This document shows positions 7,174 to 16,079 of a stretch of DNA of 64,000 bases, piece by piece (position 1 is the first letter of the stretch; each line of letters begins with the position of its first letter). A model generated the notes under the pieces. The model made no database searches, was not told where the DNA came from, and worked only from the letters and a program-made list of their open reading frames with translations. Origin of the DNA: SIAQ01 sp964484265 (GTDB lineage Bacteria; Planctomycetota; Planctomycetia; Gemmatales; Gemmataceae); NCBI GenBank assembly GCA_964484265.1, contig CAZAFH010000023.1:1-64000 (forward strand), given 5' to 3'. A program made the position numbers and the translations under genes.

Positions 7174-10100
7174 TTACTGCCCGCCGATCGCTGGGGTCGC
7201 TGGGGTTGCTGGGCGGGTTTTCTTCCACTGGTTCACGTCCTGCAAAAGCACGTCCACCGCGCGTTCGAGTTGTCGGTCGATGCCGCGGGCCAAGTCATCG
7301 GGATGCGGTTCGACGAGCACATCAGGCTGCACGCCTTCTTTTTCCATGTTTACGCCTTTCACGGTGTGCACGCCGATGCGCGGCGTGCGGAACAGAGATC
7401 CGTCGATAAGCGAAACGCTGCGCGTGCCGATAACGAATCCGCCCGTCGGTTGGCCAACGAGCTTGCCGAGGCCCCAGGTGCGGAAGGCGTGCGGGAAGAT
7501 CTCGGCATCGGAGTAAGACCGATTGTTGATGAGCAGCGTGAGGGGCTTGGTCCATTTACGGTCGTAGGAGCGAAGGACCAGGCCGGTGCCGCCGTCGCGG
7601 TGGGTGAAGATCGTGTGTTCCTTGCCGACGAGGTAGTTAAGCACCTGATCGTGGGTGAATCCGCCGCCGTTATAGCGGACATCGAGGACGATGCCGTCCT
7701 TGTCGAAATTGTCGGAGTAGAGAGCGCGGACGAATCGTTCAAGGCCCGGCTCGGTCATGTTCGGGATGTGGATGTAGCCGAGCTTCCCGTTGCTGAGTTC
7801 CGTGACGCGCTGAGCGTTTTTGGCGACCCATCGTTCGTACATGAGGTCGATGACCTTCGAGCGTTTCTCGGCCCGAATCTCGACTCGCCGTCTGCTGGTC
7901 GATGCACGCGGGTCGGTGAGTTCGAGAGTCACGATTTCTCCGACCTTGTCGTTCAGGAGTTTCGACAGCTCAACAGTTGGTCCAAGCTCCACGCCGTCGA
8001 TGCGAGCGATGAGTTCGCCCGGCTTCAGGTTCACGCCGCGGCGGTCGGCGGGGCCATCCTTGATGACCTCGGCGATTTTCAATTCTGGTCCGGTGTGGGT
8101 GCGATCGAATGTCAGGCCGAGGTAAGCGGTTTCGCGGTCCGCACTGCGAGGCGTGCCCGAGATGCCGAGGTGCGACGCGTTGAGTTCGCCGAGCATCAGG
8201 CTCACGAGCGCGTACAAATCTTCGGTGACGGCACAATGATCGACGATCGGGCGATATTTCTCGCGAATCTTCGCCCAGTTGACGCCGTGGAAGTTTTTAT
8301 CGTAGAAATTCTCGTTCAGGGCACGCCAGCTTTGGTCGAACATTTCGCGGAATAGTTCATCCTGGCGGATCGTCATCTTGGCGGTAAAGGAAACCGTGGT
8401 CGGCCCCACAATCGTCGGTCCGCCAACCATGACGGCGCGCGACGCGCCATTGCCGTCGCGGAAATAGATTTGGCCCGGGAAATAGCGCGACCACATGATC
8501 TGCGTCGGTTTGAGTCCGCCGGTGGTGATGCGCTGTACCGAACCGCCGTCCACCTTGGCGAGCCAAAGATCGTCCACGCCCTCGCTGGTCGCCCGGAACG
8601 CGATCTTCGTGCCATCGGTGGAGATGGCGCATTGGCTGATGGCCATGTTCGCCGGCTGCGTGACGCGCAGGTGGATGTTGTCCCAATCGATGTCCTGCCC
8701 GGTGGCGATATTGAAGACTGCCGGCTTTTGCAATGACAGGACATAAGCGCTGAGCGAGTTGCCCTTGCGCTGGCTGATGAACGCGAGTTTGTTTCCCGTT
8801 CGGCTCCAGGTAATGCCGCTGTTGAACGTGGCGAAGCGCGTGATATTGCGTGCTGGGTCCTTTGGCGTGGCGCCGGTCGCAGGGATGATGAAAAGCTCGC
8901 TGGCGAAGGAACCATCCATGCCCGCGTAGCACAGGTACTTGCCATCGGGCGACCATTCGTAGTCGATGACCTGGCGATCGCCGACGATTACTTTTTGGTC
9001 CGTGCCATCGGGATTCATGCTCACGAGTTTGCTGGCGCGCAGAAAGGCGACGCGTTTGCCATCGGGCGAGAAGCTCACGCCCAGTTCGGGCTCTGGCGAA
9101 TTCGTGATGCGCTTGACCTTGAAGCGATGAGCGCGAACGAGGTCGGGATGATCGGGATCGTCCGCTTCGAGCGAGTGGATGTCTTCATGCCCCGAGCGAT
9201 CCGAAAGGAACAGAAGCTTCTTGCCATCGGGCGACCAGGCCAGGCCGTGATCGAATGCCGGGCTGTCGGTGAGCCGTTTCGCTTTTCCGCCGGCGCGAGG
9301 CATCAAGAAGATTTCGCCATGCACGACGAACGCGACATGTTTTTCATCGGGCGACCATGCGTACTCCGTCGCACCGCTGGTAAACGTCTTGACGGTTTCG
9401 GAGCCGGCCTTGTCGTCAGCGTTGACGATGATTCGCAGTTTTTCGCTCTTGTTCTGTTTGACGTGATGAATCCAGATGTCGACGCCGGCTTCGTAGACGA
9501 TGACTTCGCCATTACCGCTGAGACGCGCCCGGCGGACGTTATCGTCCTTGTGATGGGTGACGCGAACAGGGTCCGATTTTTTGCCCGTGCCGTCCAGGTC
9601 GATGCGTACGATATTTGTCTGCGGGCTGGCGACATCGCTCACGTAGTACATCTGCTTGCCGTCGGGCGACCACATCGGATAGTTGTCTTGGCCGTCGTGC
9701 GTCGTCAGTCGGCGGTTGTTTGAGCCGTCGGCATCGCTGATCCAGATATCGTCATTCGAGGAACCGCGGTAGCCCTTGCGATACCAGAGACCTGGACCGC
9801 GCACGTAGGCGATTTTGTCGCCTTTCGGCGAATAGACGCCGTCGCGGCCCTCGAACACGCTGATCTGCGTCGCCCGGCCGCCGTTGATTGAGACCGAGTA
9901 CAACTCGTAGCGGGCTGGTACGTCCGAGACGCGATTAGAGCTAAACAGCACGTTCTGCCCGTCGGGCGACCACGCGCAAGCGATATCGTCGGAGGAATCG
10001 TGCGTCAGCCGGCGCGGCCGACCGCCGTCGACGGGGATGACGAAGACGTCGTAGCTGCCGTGCCGATTGGACGAGAAGGCGATCCATTTGCCATCGGGGC

Positions 10101-10317
10101 TGAAGACGGGAGCGTAGTCGTGCTTTTCGTGCATCGTGAGGTGATGCGCCACGCCACCCTTGACGCTGACGGTCCAGATGTCGCCCAGATAGCTGAATGC
10201 GACCAGCTTGCCATCCGGTGATATGGCCGGCGTTCGCGCGAAACGGATCGGCTCTTGACTGACGGCAGGCAGGGTGCAGAGCAATAGCACCACGAAAGAA
10301 AAAACGAAACGATTCAT
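7174..10317 (-). CDS. tricorn-type protease (PD40 propeller, PDZ, S41 peptidase)
   Basis: 1047 aa from ATG 10317. The signal peptide is MNRFVFSFVVLLLCTLPAVS. About ten PD40-type blades with SPDGK-x-hydrophobic motifs (SPDGKWIAF, SPDGKQMYY, SPDGKYLCY) fill the first 600 residues. A tricorn core, a PDZ-like region (ELIARIDGVELG) and a C-terminal S41 peptidase domain follow. The catalytic serine is expected in NNRSYSDAEIF, with the substrate loop in LDVRYNGGG. Homologues are processive peptide-degrading enzymes; planctomycete versions are exported, unlike archaeal tricorn. The length fits the family. An extended -10 lies 49 nt upstream. It is monocistronic. Confidence 0.9.
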   Translation of the reverse strand: MNRFVFSFVVLLLCTLPAVSQEPIRFARTPAISPDGKLVAFSYLGDIWTVSVKGGVAHHLTMHEKHDYAPVFSPDGKWIAFSSNRHGSYDVFVIPVDGGRPRRLTHDSSDDIACAWSPDGQNVLFSSNRVSDVPARYELYSVSINGGRATQISVFEGRDGVYSPKGDKIAYVRGPGLWYRKGYRGSSNDDIWISDADGSNNRRLTTHDGQDNYPMWSPDGKQMYYVSDVASPQTNIVRIDLDGTGKKSDPVRVTHHKDDNVRRARLSGNGEVIVYEAGVDIWIHHVKQNKSEKLRIIVNADDKAGSETVKTFTSGATEYAWSPDEKHVAFVVHGEIFLMPRAGGKAKRLTDSPAFDHGLAWSPDGKKLLFLSDRSGHEDIHSLEADDPDHPDLVRAHRFKVKRITNSPEPELGVSFSPDGKRVAFLRASKLVSMNPDGTDQKVIVGDRQVIDYEWSPDGKYLCYAGMDGSFASELFIIPATGATPKDPARNITRFATFNSGITWSRTGNKLAFISQRKGNSLSAYVLSLQKPAVFNIATGQDIDWDNIHLRVTQPANMAISQCAISTDGTKIAFRATSEGVDDLWLAKVDGGSVQRITTGGLKPTQIMWSRYFPGQIYFRDGNGASRAVMVGGPTIVGPTTVSFTAKMTIRQDELFREMFDQSWRALNENFYDKNFHGVNWAKIREKYRPIVDHCAVTEDLYALVSLMLGELNASHLGISGTPRSADRETAYLGLTFDRTHTGPELKIAEVIKDGPADRRGVNLKPGELIARIDGVELGPTVELSKLLNDKVGEIVTLELTDPRASTSRRRVEIRAEKRSKVIDLMYERWVAKNAQRVTELSNGKLGYIHIPNMTEPGLERFVRALYSDNFDKDGIVLDVRYNGGGFTHDQVLNYLVGKEHTIFTHRDGGTGLVLRSYDRKWTKPLTLLINNRSYSDAEIFPHAFRTWGLGKLVGQPTGGFVIGTRSVSLIDGSLFRTPRIGVHTVKGVNMEKEGVQPDVLVEPHPDDLARGIDRQLERAVDVLLQDVNQWKKTRPATPATPAIGGQ

Positions 10318-10626
10318 GGAATTTGGTCCAGAAGAGGAGACAGATGCAGTCACGCGGGTGCATCTATTATATCAGATCGTGCCGCCTACCAGAGAACGAA
10401 ATGCCACGAAAATCAGCGAGCCTGGAGCGTCAGCGACCGGAGATGGTCCATGGTTTCGGTTCGTTTTTGTCGCTGCCGTTCCCGGTCCGCCAGGCTATTC
10501 ACAGTCCCACAGCAATCCCTATTGACTTAGTTGGAAGCGACGCTAAAACCGATCATCCAAAATAGAGTTCGGCTCGCGCTCCTGGCGTGATCGTTGCGCG
10601 CGGACAGCCGAAGGGGGAACGGCGAA
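10318..10626. other. divergent intergenic region
   Basis: 309 nt between the divergent protease and glycosyltransferase genes. It contains the minus-strand extended -10 and, at 10417-10442, a single arm of the repeat family whose full palindrome is at 12721-12792. No gene is supported. Confidence 0.5.
10366..10374 (-). promoter_or_regulatory. extended -10 promoter of the tricorn protease gene
   Basis: Read on the minus strand, TGATATAAT is a perfect TGn extended -10 box, 49 nt upstream of the ATG at 10317. No good -35 is present, as is common with extended -10 promoters. Confidence 0.5.
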
Positions 10627-11775
10627 ATGCGTATCTGTTTGTACACTGAAACCGCGTTGCCGAAATTGGGCGGACAGGAACTCGTCGTCGATTCGCTGGC
10701 GAGACAGTACCTCGCGCTCGGTCAGGAGCCGACGGTGCTTGCGCCGTACCCACGCAAGCTGCGAGCCGCGGACCATTTGTTGCCTTATCGCGTCGAACGC
10801 CATCCGCGCTTCTACTCGACGCATCTGTTTGTGGCCTGGTATCGCCGATACCTATTGCAACTCCACCAGCGCGTCGGCTTTGATGTGATTCATTGCCATG
10901 GCATCTACCCGTCGATGTATCTCGCTTCGCTGATCAAAGACCAGCTCGGCGTGCCGATCGTCGTGACTAGCCATGGCGGCGATGTGTACGAAGACAATGT
11001 CAAGCTGAAGAAAAGCGTGATCGAGCGGCGAATCGTCGACGGCCTTCGTGCCGCGGATGCGCTCGTTGCAATCAGCCGATTTACGCGCGATGGATTTGCG
11101 CGAATTTGCCCCGAGGCGGCGCCGCGAATCGTCGATATCCCCAACGGCGTGAACCTGGCCGAGTTCGACGCGCCAGTGACCTTGCCGCCCGAAAGAATCC
11201 CAGCGGTTCCGGCGAACAAGTACGCCGTCTTTCTCGGACGATTGAAATATCAGAAAGGTGTTGACGTCTTGCTCCACGCTTTGGCGCGTGCAGCCATGGA
11301 ATGCGACGCACGCCTCGTCGTGGTTGGCGATGGCGAGGAACGGCCCTACCTCGAGTTGCTTTGCGATCAACTGGGCATCGTGGACCGCGTTCAGTTCCTG
11401 GGCAGACTCGCCGGCGCCGAGAAGCACTATGTATTGCAGCAGGCACGCTTCGCCGTCGTGCCGTCTCGGCAGTGGGAGGCGTTCGGGCTGGTCGTGCTGG
11501 AGAGCTATGCGTCTGGCTTGCCCGTGATCGCAAGCGACATGCCTGGATTGGCGGATCTGATTCAGGTCGAGAAAACCGGCCTGCTCGTGCCGCCCAACGA
11601 TCCCGAAACGCTCGCCACGGCCCTTACGCGGTTGTTCTCCGATGACGCATTGGCAGCGCGAATGCGGCAACACGCCAAAGCCGCGGCGAAGCCGTACGAC
11701 TGCCGAATCGTCGCGCAGCGTCATCTTGCACTTTACAGCAGTCTGCATTCGACCCAACGCGCCGCTGCGGCGTGA
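10627..11775 (+). CDS. glycosyltransferase family 4 (GT-B fold)
   Basis: 382 aa from ATG 10627, with GGGGGAA about 8 nt upstream. The N-terminal Rossmann half begins MRICLYTETALPKLGGQE, and the donor-site half holds FLGRLKYQKGVDVLL, VVVGDGEE and the E-x7-E motif EAFGLVVLE near residue 283. The family transfers sugars from nucleotide donors with retention and usually acts at the cytoplasmic face on glycolipids, exopolysaccharide or protein glycans. No other polysaccharide genes are adjacent, so the acceptor cannot be guessed. It stands alone on the plus strand. Confidence 0.9.
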   Translation: MRICLYTETALPKLGGQELVVDSLARQYLALGQEPTVLAPYPRKLRAADHLLPYRVERHPRFYSTHLFVAWYRRYLLQLHQRVGFDVIHCHGIYPSMYLASLIKDQLGVPIVVTSHGGDVYEDNVKLKKSVIERRIVDGLRAADALVAISRFTRDGFARICPEAAPRIVDIPNGVNLAEFDAPVTLPPERIPAVPANKYAVFLGRLKYQKGVDVLLHALARAAMECDARLVVVGDGEERPYLELLCDQLGIVDRVQFLGRLAGAEKHYVLQQARFAVVPSRQWEAFGLVVLESYASGLPVIASDMPGLADLIQVEKTGLLVPPNDPETLATALTRLFSDDALAARMRQHAKAAAKPYDCRIVAQRHLALYSSLHSTQRAAAA

Positions 11776-11787
11776 CGGCTTCATCCC

Positions 11788-12645
11788 CTACTTCGCCTTG
11801 TTCACGGTCGGAACCTTTATCGTCGCTTTGCCCTGGAGATAGCCCAGCAAGACGAGAAAGTCGTCGGTGCGGAGCAGCGTCTGCTCTAGCCACGGCGACT
11901 TATTGAAGAATCCGTGTCGCTGGTTCTCGCCGACAAACATTTCACCGCGCGTGCCCAACTTCTTCGAATGCTGGATGAATTCCTTGCCCTGGTCATACAA
12001 CAAATCCTCGGTTCCGAAAAACAGCAGCGTCGGCGGTGTGTCTTTCGTCAGGTGCAGGATCGGCGAGAGCGCTTTCGCGATGGCTCCGTCATCGCCAACG
12101 GCCTGTAGCTGCTTCGGACCGAATCGCAGCACGGGGTTGAACAAGATCATCGCATTCGCCTTGCAAGACACCGTTTCGCTTTTCGACTCTAATTCCGGCA
12201 TCAACGTGGTGCACGCGGCGATGTGGCCGCCCGCCGATCCGCCGGAGGCGACGATGCGCGCGGGATCAACGCCTAGTTTGCCAGCGTTCTCGCGCACCCA
12301 GCGGATGGCGGCGCGGGCGTCGTCCACGCATTCCTTGGGGCTGACGCCATGACGCGATTTCACCCGATAATCGGCTCGCGCCGCCACCATGCCTCGGCTG
12401 GCGAGATACTTAGCTTGCGGCTCGAATTGCTTGATGGAGCCGTTCGCCCAACCGCCGCCGAAGAAGAACACGATACTGGGCCGTTTGTCGGTCTCCTTCC
12501 AACCGGGCGGATAATGCACGACGATTTCCAGGCTCGCCTGTTTCGTCTTTGCGTAGGTGAATGATTTCGTCGCCTCCTGGCCGATCGAAGGGCCGACGGC
12601 GATAAGCGAGGCCAGTATTGAAAAACCGATGAAAGACGATCGCAT
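11788..12645 (-). CDS. secreted alpha/beta-hydrolase (HSL/BD-FAE-like esterase)
   Basis: 285 aa with a signal peptide (MRSSFIGFSILASLIAVGPSIG). The oxyanion loop is FFGGGW (residues 61-66, a Gly variant of HGGG). The nucleophile elbow is GGSAGG with Ser137, a candidate acid Asp lies in FGTEDLLYD, and the His in QRHGFF. The fold matches the esterase/lipase families annotated as hormone-sensitive-lipase-like. Planctomycetes often carry such enzymes for carbohydrate-ester removal. It ends 13 nt from the convergent glycosyltransferase. A large hairpin lies upstream, between it and the next esterase. Confidence 0.85.
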   Translation of the reverse strand: MRSSFIGFSILASLIAVGPSIGQEATKSFTYAKTKQASLEIVVHYPPGWKETDKRPSIVFFFGGGWANGSIKQFEPQAKYLASRGMVAARADYRVKSRHGVSPKECVDDARAAIRWVRENAGKLGVDPARIVASGGSAGGHIAACTTLMPELESKSETVSCKANAMILFNPVLRFGPKQLQAVGDDGAIAKALSPILHLTKDTPPTLLFFGTEDLLYDQGKEFIQHSKKLGTRGEMFVGENQRHGFFNKSPWLEQTLLRTDDFLVLLGYLQGKATIKVPTVNKAK

Positions 12646-12678
12646 GGGGATGCTCCATTAGGTGAATTAGGATCGTAG

Positions 12679-12699
12679 GCATCACGCTCCGCGTGATGC
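12679..12699. repeat. short palindrome (family d)
   Basis: Palindromic GCATCACGCTCCGCGTGATGC, with arms of about 8 nt around CTCCG. The same core recurs at 57777-57797 and 57834-57854. Confidence 0.75.
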
Positions 12700-12720
12700 A
12701 TTTCGCCGCCTGAGATTTTT

Positions 12721-12792
12721 GGCGAACCAGGAGCGTGAGCGACTGAAGAGGAAACTCCGTGTTTCCTCCAGTCGCTCACGCTCCTGGCTCGC
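12721..12792. repeat. long inverted repeat (family f)
   Basis: Arms 12721-12755 and 12760-12792 are about 33 nt each with few mismatches and only a 4-nt gap. It can form a very stable hairpin just downstream of the esterase at 12799. Single arms occur at 10417-10442 and 33399-33433, so the unit is dispersed and not always paired. Confidence 0.88.
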
Positions 12793-12798
12793 CCGATG

Positions 12799-13701
12799 TC
12801 ACTTTGCCGCTTTCTTGAAACTCTCGGCGTGGAATTTCATGACGTCGAGACCAGCCTTGTCGTACACCAGCTTGGTGCTGTGCGGCACGCCAGAAATTAC
12901 ACGCTGCTCGAACGGGATTTTTAGCGACGTCAGATGCGCCATCCAGTCGAGGTTTGCTTGATAGTTCATATCCTTGTCGCCGACCACGACAAAAATTCGC
13001 AGCGGCGACTTTGCTTCGGCGGCATATTTTTTGGCGAGATCGTAGGTGTTGTTTTTCGGCTCGAATTGGTACATGCCTTCGTCGCCGTTGTTTTCGGAGA
13101 TCCGTTTTTCGTGCTGATGCCCGCCGCCCATGGGCGCCGCGGAGCAGAACATCTCGGGATATTTGAACATGTAGCGCGCCGTGCCCCTGCCGCCTTGCGA
13201 GAATCCTTCAAGGGCTCGGCCTTCGCGCGACGCGATGGTGCGATAGGTTTTGTCGATGTGCGGAATCAGTTCCTTGATGAAAGCGGTTTCGCCGAGCGAT
13301 TTCAACTTGGGATAGTCGTAATGGCTGACGGCGCCGCCATTCGGAAAGACGTAGATCATCGGCGGCACAGTGCCTTTTTTCATGGCGTCGTCGAAGTAGG
13401 GCGTCAGCGAAATCACCTTGGTCTCGCCGCCCGGCCGCCCGCCGTGAAGCCAATAGACGACGGGATAGCGGCGTTCCTTGTTCGAGGCGTTGCCGTATCC
13501 GGGCGGTAAATAGATGCAGTAGCCGACGTCCGCTTTGTTGGCGTTACTGTGGAACGTGCCGTGACTCAGGCCGGGGTACTTTCCCTTGGGAAATGGATTG
13601 ACCCACTTGAATGACGCCTCTTTCTTCTGCTGCGCAATAAGCGTTGGCCTAGCGAAGACGATGGCGACCAATAGGAAAGCCGAGACGAGAGTGCGTTTCA
13701 T
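12799..13701 (-). CDS. secreted esterase (esterase D/feruloyl-esterase-like fold)
   Basis: 300 aa from ATG 13701, with AAGGAGA 8 nt upstream. The signal peptide is MKRTLVSAFLLVAIVFARPTLIA. The body matches the putative esterase family: YCIYLPPGYG, YPVVYWLHGG, PMIYVFPNGG, the nucleophile elbow EGFSQGGRGT, and the late His in GVPHSTKLVYD. Such enzymes act on acetyl or feruloyl esters of polysaccharides, or on S-formylglutathione. Secretion favours a polysaccharide ester. It lies downstream of the PaiB-like gene (53 nt gap), in the same direction. Confidence 0.85.
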   Translation of the reverse strand: MKRTLVSAFLLVAIVFARPTLIAQQKKEASFKWVNPFPKGKYPGLSHGTFHSNANKADVGYCIYLPPGYGNASNKERRYPVVYWLHGGRPGGETKVISLTPYFDDAMKKGTVPPMIYVFPNGGAVSHYDYPKLKSLGETAFIKELIPHIDKTYRTIASREGRALEGFSQGGRGTARYMFKYPEMFCSAAPMGGGHQHEKRISENNGDEGMYQFEPKNNTYDLAKKYAAEAKSPLRIFVVVGDKDMNYQANLDWMAHLTSLKIPFEQRVISGVPHSTKLVYDKAGLDVMKFHAESFKKAAK

Positions 13702-13754
13702 TTGGGTTCTCCTTGAAGCATTCCTGCTGAACGCCAGGCGGATCGGGTAAATGG

Positions 13755-14381
13755 TCACTGGTCGTAAGCATACCTTTGCCGCATCGAATCGGCTATCGCC
13801 CGTGCGTTCTCGCCGCCGTGATTGTTGAGCGCGTCAATAACCTTCAGGCGCCGTTCAATCGAATGGTTTTGATTCAGTTTCCATTTGCCTTCGATGCTTT
13901 CGATCACGATGCGAAAGCCGACGATTTGCGCCAATAGCCTCTCAATGAACGTGGCGCTGCCGTCGAAGGCCCACGGCTGCGGCATATTGCTCTCGTAAAT
14001 CGCCACGGAGCGCTGCACGATCTCCAGAAGTTCGGCGCGATCTTCAATGACCTCTGCCCGGCCATAAGCGTGGACGGCGATGTAATTCCAGGTCGGCACG
14101 ACCTGCTCCGCTTCGTACCACGTCGGCGAGATATAAGCGTGCGGCCCGGAAAATATCGCCAGCGATGACTGTCCCGCGAGGTGCGTCCATTGCGGATTCG
14201 CGCGCGCCATGTGGCCGATCAGACCGCCGAATCGGCCGATCCCTTTGTCGAGAAGGACCGGCAAATGAGTCGCGAAAGGCTCGCCATCGACTTGCGAGAC
14301 CAACAGTCCAAAGCTGTGCCGTTCGATGAAATCGTGCAGCGTGTTCAGATCGGTTGCTGCAAATGCTTCCGGAATGTACAT
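13755..14381 (-). CDS. PaiB-like FMN-binding protein
   Basis: 208 aa. MYIPEAFAATD with GLLVSQVDGEPFATHLPVLLD, then PHAYISPTWY and VPTWNYIAVHAYG, are the conserved blocks of the PaiB family of split-barrel flavin-binding proteins. In Bacillus PaiB was described as a negative regulator of protease and sporulation genes; in most bacteria its role is unproven. The length is usual. It follows the TauE-like gene by 15 nt, so the two are probably co-transcribed. Confidence 0.88.
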   Translation of the reverse strand: MYIPEAFAATDLNTLHDFIERHSFGLLVSQVDGEPFATHLPVLLDKGIGRFGGLIGHMARANPQWTHLAGQSSLAIFSGPHAYISPTWYEAEQVVPTWNYIAVHAYGRAEVIEDRAELLEIVQRSVAIYESNMPQPWAFDGSATFIERLLAQIVGFRIVIESIEGKWKLNQNHSIERRLKVIDALNNHGGENARAIADSMRQRYAYDQ

Positions 14382-14396
14382 CGGGAGATCCTTCTG

Positions 14397-15167
14397 TCAG
14401 CCAGGCCCTGAGATTGGACTCTGTTGATGAATCAGGTTTTTCGAAATCGCTTGTATCAGCAGAACGCTCGCCACGACGATCAAACCGACGTGAACATAGG
14501 AAATGAACGACTCGGCCTTCATGCGGCGATTGAGCCAACGGCCCAGAATGATCGCTGCGAAGACAACAGGCAGCGACATCACATAGGTCTGCGTCACATC
14601 GTGAACCCATAGGCCGGCGAACCAGTAGCCAAACAAACCGACGATGCTCGCGGGCAGGAAATATCCCTGAAGCGTGGCGCGAAAGTGTTCCGGCGGCCAC
14701 CGGCGCAGCGACCCGTAAATCACCAGCGGCGGGCCGTTCATGCCGTACGCGCCTCCGAATATCCCGGCCATGAAGCCGAAAAGCCAGGCAAGCCTGTCGT
14801 CGTGTAATTCGAGCCTGGTTCGACCGCACAAGCAATAGGAGGAAAATCCGATAATGACGAAAGCCAGTATTGCCTTGACCGCGACATCTTCCACGGTCGT
14901 CAGCAAGAGTAAGCCCAACGGTATGCCGAACAATGTGGAAAACACCAAACCGATGGCAATCCGAAAGTGGACCTTGTGCCAATCTTGCACGAGCACGACA
15001 CACGCGACCGTAATCGAAATGATCGTCGCCAGCGGGACGGCTTCTTCCACCGGAATGAGCAGAGCAAGCAATGGAACCGCGATCAATGCCTCGCCGAACC
15101 CGAATGCCGACCGTATCACCGTCGCGAGAAAGATCACGGTCAACACCGCTAGTATCGTCCATTCCAC
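14397..15167 (-). CDS. TauE/SafE-family membrane transporter
   Basis: 256 aa, nearly all hydrophobic, with about eight membrane segments. The family signature is in the N-terminal half (RSAFGFGEALIAVPLL) and in its repeat FGFMAGIFGGAYGMNGPPLVIY. The family exports small anionic sulfur or organic compounds such as sulfite or sulfoacetate; the substrate cannot be told here. A good AGGAGA site precedes the ATG. It is likely in an operon with paiB (15 nt gap). Confidence 0.9.
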   Translation of the reverse strand: MEWTILAVLTVIFLATVIRSAFGFGEALIAVPLLALLIPVEEAVPLATIISITVACVVLVQDWHKVHFRIAIGLVFSTLFGIPLGLLLLTTVEDVAVKAILAFVIIGFSSYCLCGRTRLELHDDRLAWLFGFMAGIFGGAYGMNGPPLVIYGSLRRWPPEHFRATLQGYFLPASIVGLFGYWFAGLWVHDVTQTYVMSLPVVFAAIILGRWLNRRMKAESFISYVHVGLIVVASVLLIQAISKNLIHQQSPISGPG

Positions 15168-15188
15168 GCCTTCTTTCTCCTCTGGAAA

Positions 15189-15431
15189 TCAGCAGCGCTC
15201 GGCAATGAACGCTTCACCTGCCCTGACAACGATCGGTTCATCCAGTTCCACCCAGCCGCCGTCGCTGACGGTCGCATGGGCGAGTAGGCCCAAGCGCTGT
15301 TCGGTGACCGGGTCGAATTTGAATACGGAAATCACTCGGCCTGGCTCGACGCCTTCGAGATGAAAACGGGAAACAATACGGTCGTCCGCGAATTTGAAAG
15401 TGAACCAGGGATCGCGATAGAGGGGAATCAT
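15189..15431 (-). CDS. conserved-looking small hypothetical protein
   Basis: 80 aa from ATG 15431. The frame stays open upstream, but those codons lie in an inverted repeat (15456-15516), so the longer form is rejected. The protein is rich in beta-type residues (FTFKFADDRIVSRFHLEG) with no signal peptide and no known motif. It starts 115 nt after the RsbW-like stop and ends 21 nt before the TauE-like start, all on the same strand. Function not recognised; it may be a small cytoplasmic beta-rich protein. Confidence 0.6.
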   Translation of the reverse strand: MIPLYRDPWFTFKFADDRIVSRFHLEGVEPGRVISVFKFDPVTEQRLGLLAHATVSDGGWVELDEPIVVRAGEAFIAERC

Positions 15432-15455
15432 TTTTACTGCAAAGGCATCAGGAAC

Positions 15456-15516
15456 GGAGACACAGACATACTTGTCTCGGCAATATACCTGCACAGACAA
15501 GAATGTCTGTGCCACC
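15456..15516. repeat. inverted repeat (family b, AQTFLSV type)
   Basis: Arms about 15456-15478 and 15493-15516. The right arm is the CACAGACAAGAATGTCTGTG element also found as a clean palindrome at 33476-33536. Read through, it gives the peptide AQTFLSV, a common false ORF start in this group. Confidence 0.85.
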
Positions 15517-15546
15517 AAAGCCTGATTTAATGTTGCGTGCGGGCCG

Positions 15547-15972
15547 CTACCCCTGCCCGCGCACTTTGCACAGGGTGACGCAGTTGCCGACGTCGTTGAA
15601 CTGAACCCAGCTCATGTAATTGCGCATGAGAAAGACGCCGCGGCCGCCGGGGCGTTCGAGGTTCTTCGGTTCCAGCGGATCGGGAATCGCGTCGGCGTCG
15701 AAGCCCTTGCCTTCGTCGCGGATCTCAATCATGAAATGGCGTGCGTTGGCCTGAAAGCGAATATACACAGACTTTGTGATGTCTTGGCGGTTGCCGTGCT
15801 TGATCGCATTGACGATTGCTTCTTCGAGCGAAAGGCGGATTCCAAACGCCTCTTTTTCGGTGAAGCCGTGCTGGCGAATTTCCGCAATGAGATCGCGCAA
15901 CAGGTTGGACATCTCGGCAAGCGTACTCAGGGTAACATGCTGCCAGCTGGAGAGTGCCGGATTAGCTGTCAT
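15547..15972 (-). CDS. RsbW/SpoIIAB-like anti-sigma factor Ser/Thr kinase
   Basis: 141 aa with a GHKL ATPase fold of the anti-sigma-regulatory type: N box EEAIVNAIKHGN, G1 box RDEGKGFD and G2 box GGRGVFLMRNYM. Family members bind a sigma factor and phosphorylate an anti-anti-sigma protein. No anti-anti-sigma or sigma-B-like gene is nearby, so the partner is elsewhere. The gene follows the large Ser/Thr kinase by 107 nt on the same strand, which hints at one signalling operon. Start ATG 15972. Confidence 0.9.
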   Translation of the reverse strand: MTANPALSSWQHVTLSTLAEMSNLLRDLIAEIRQHGFTEKEAFGIRLSLEEAIVNAIKHGNRQDITKSVYIRFQANARHFMIEIRDEGKGFDADAIPDPLEPKNLERPGGRGVFLMRNYMSWVQFNDVGNCVTLCKVRGQG

Positions 15973-16079
15973 GGAGTGGACCTGAAGATTGAGCCGGATG
16001 GGGACGGCTTAGGATGCATTGAAACTATTATTGCAAGGAAAATGAAAACGCCAACCCCAGAATTGACTGGCGCATGGCG

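Noticed and set aside
7165..8355. Plus-strand frame opposite the tricorn protease
   Set aside because: Antisense to the conserved S41 and PDZ region.
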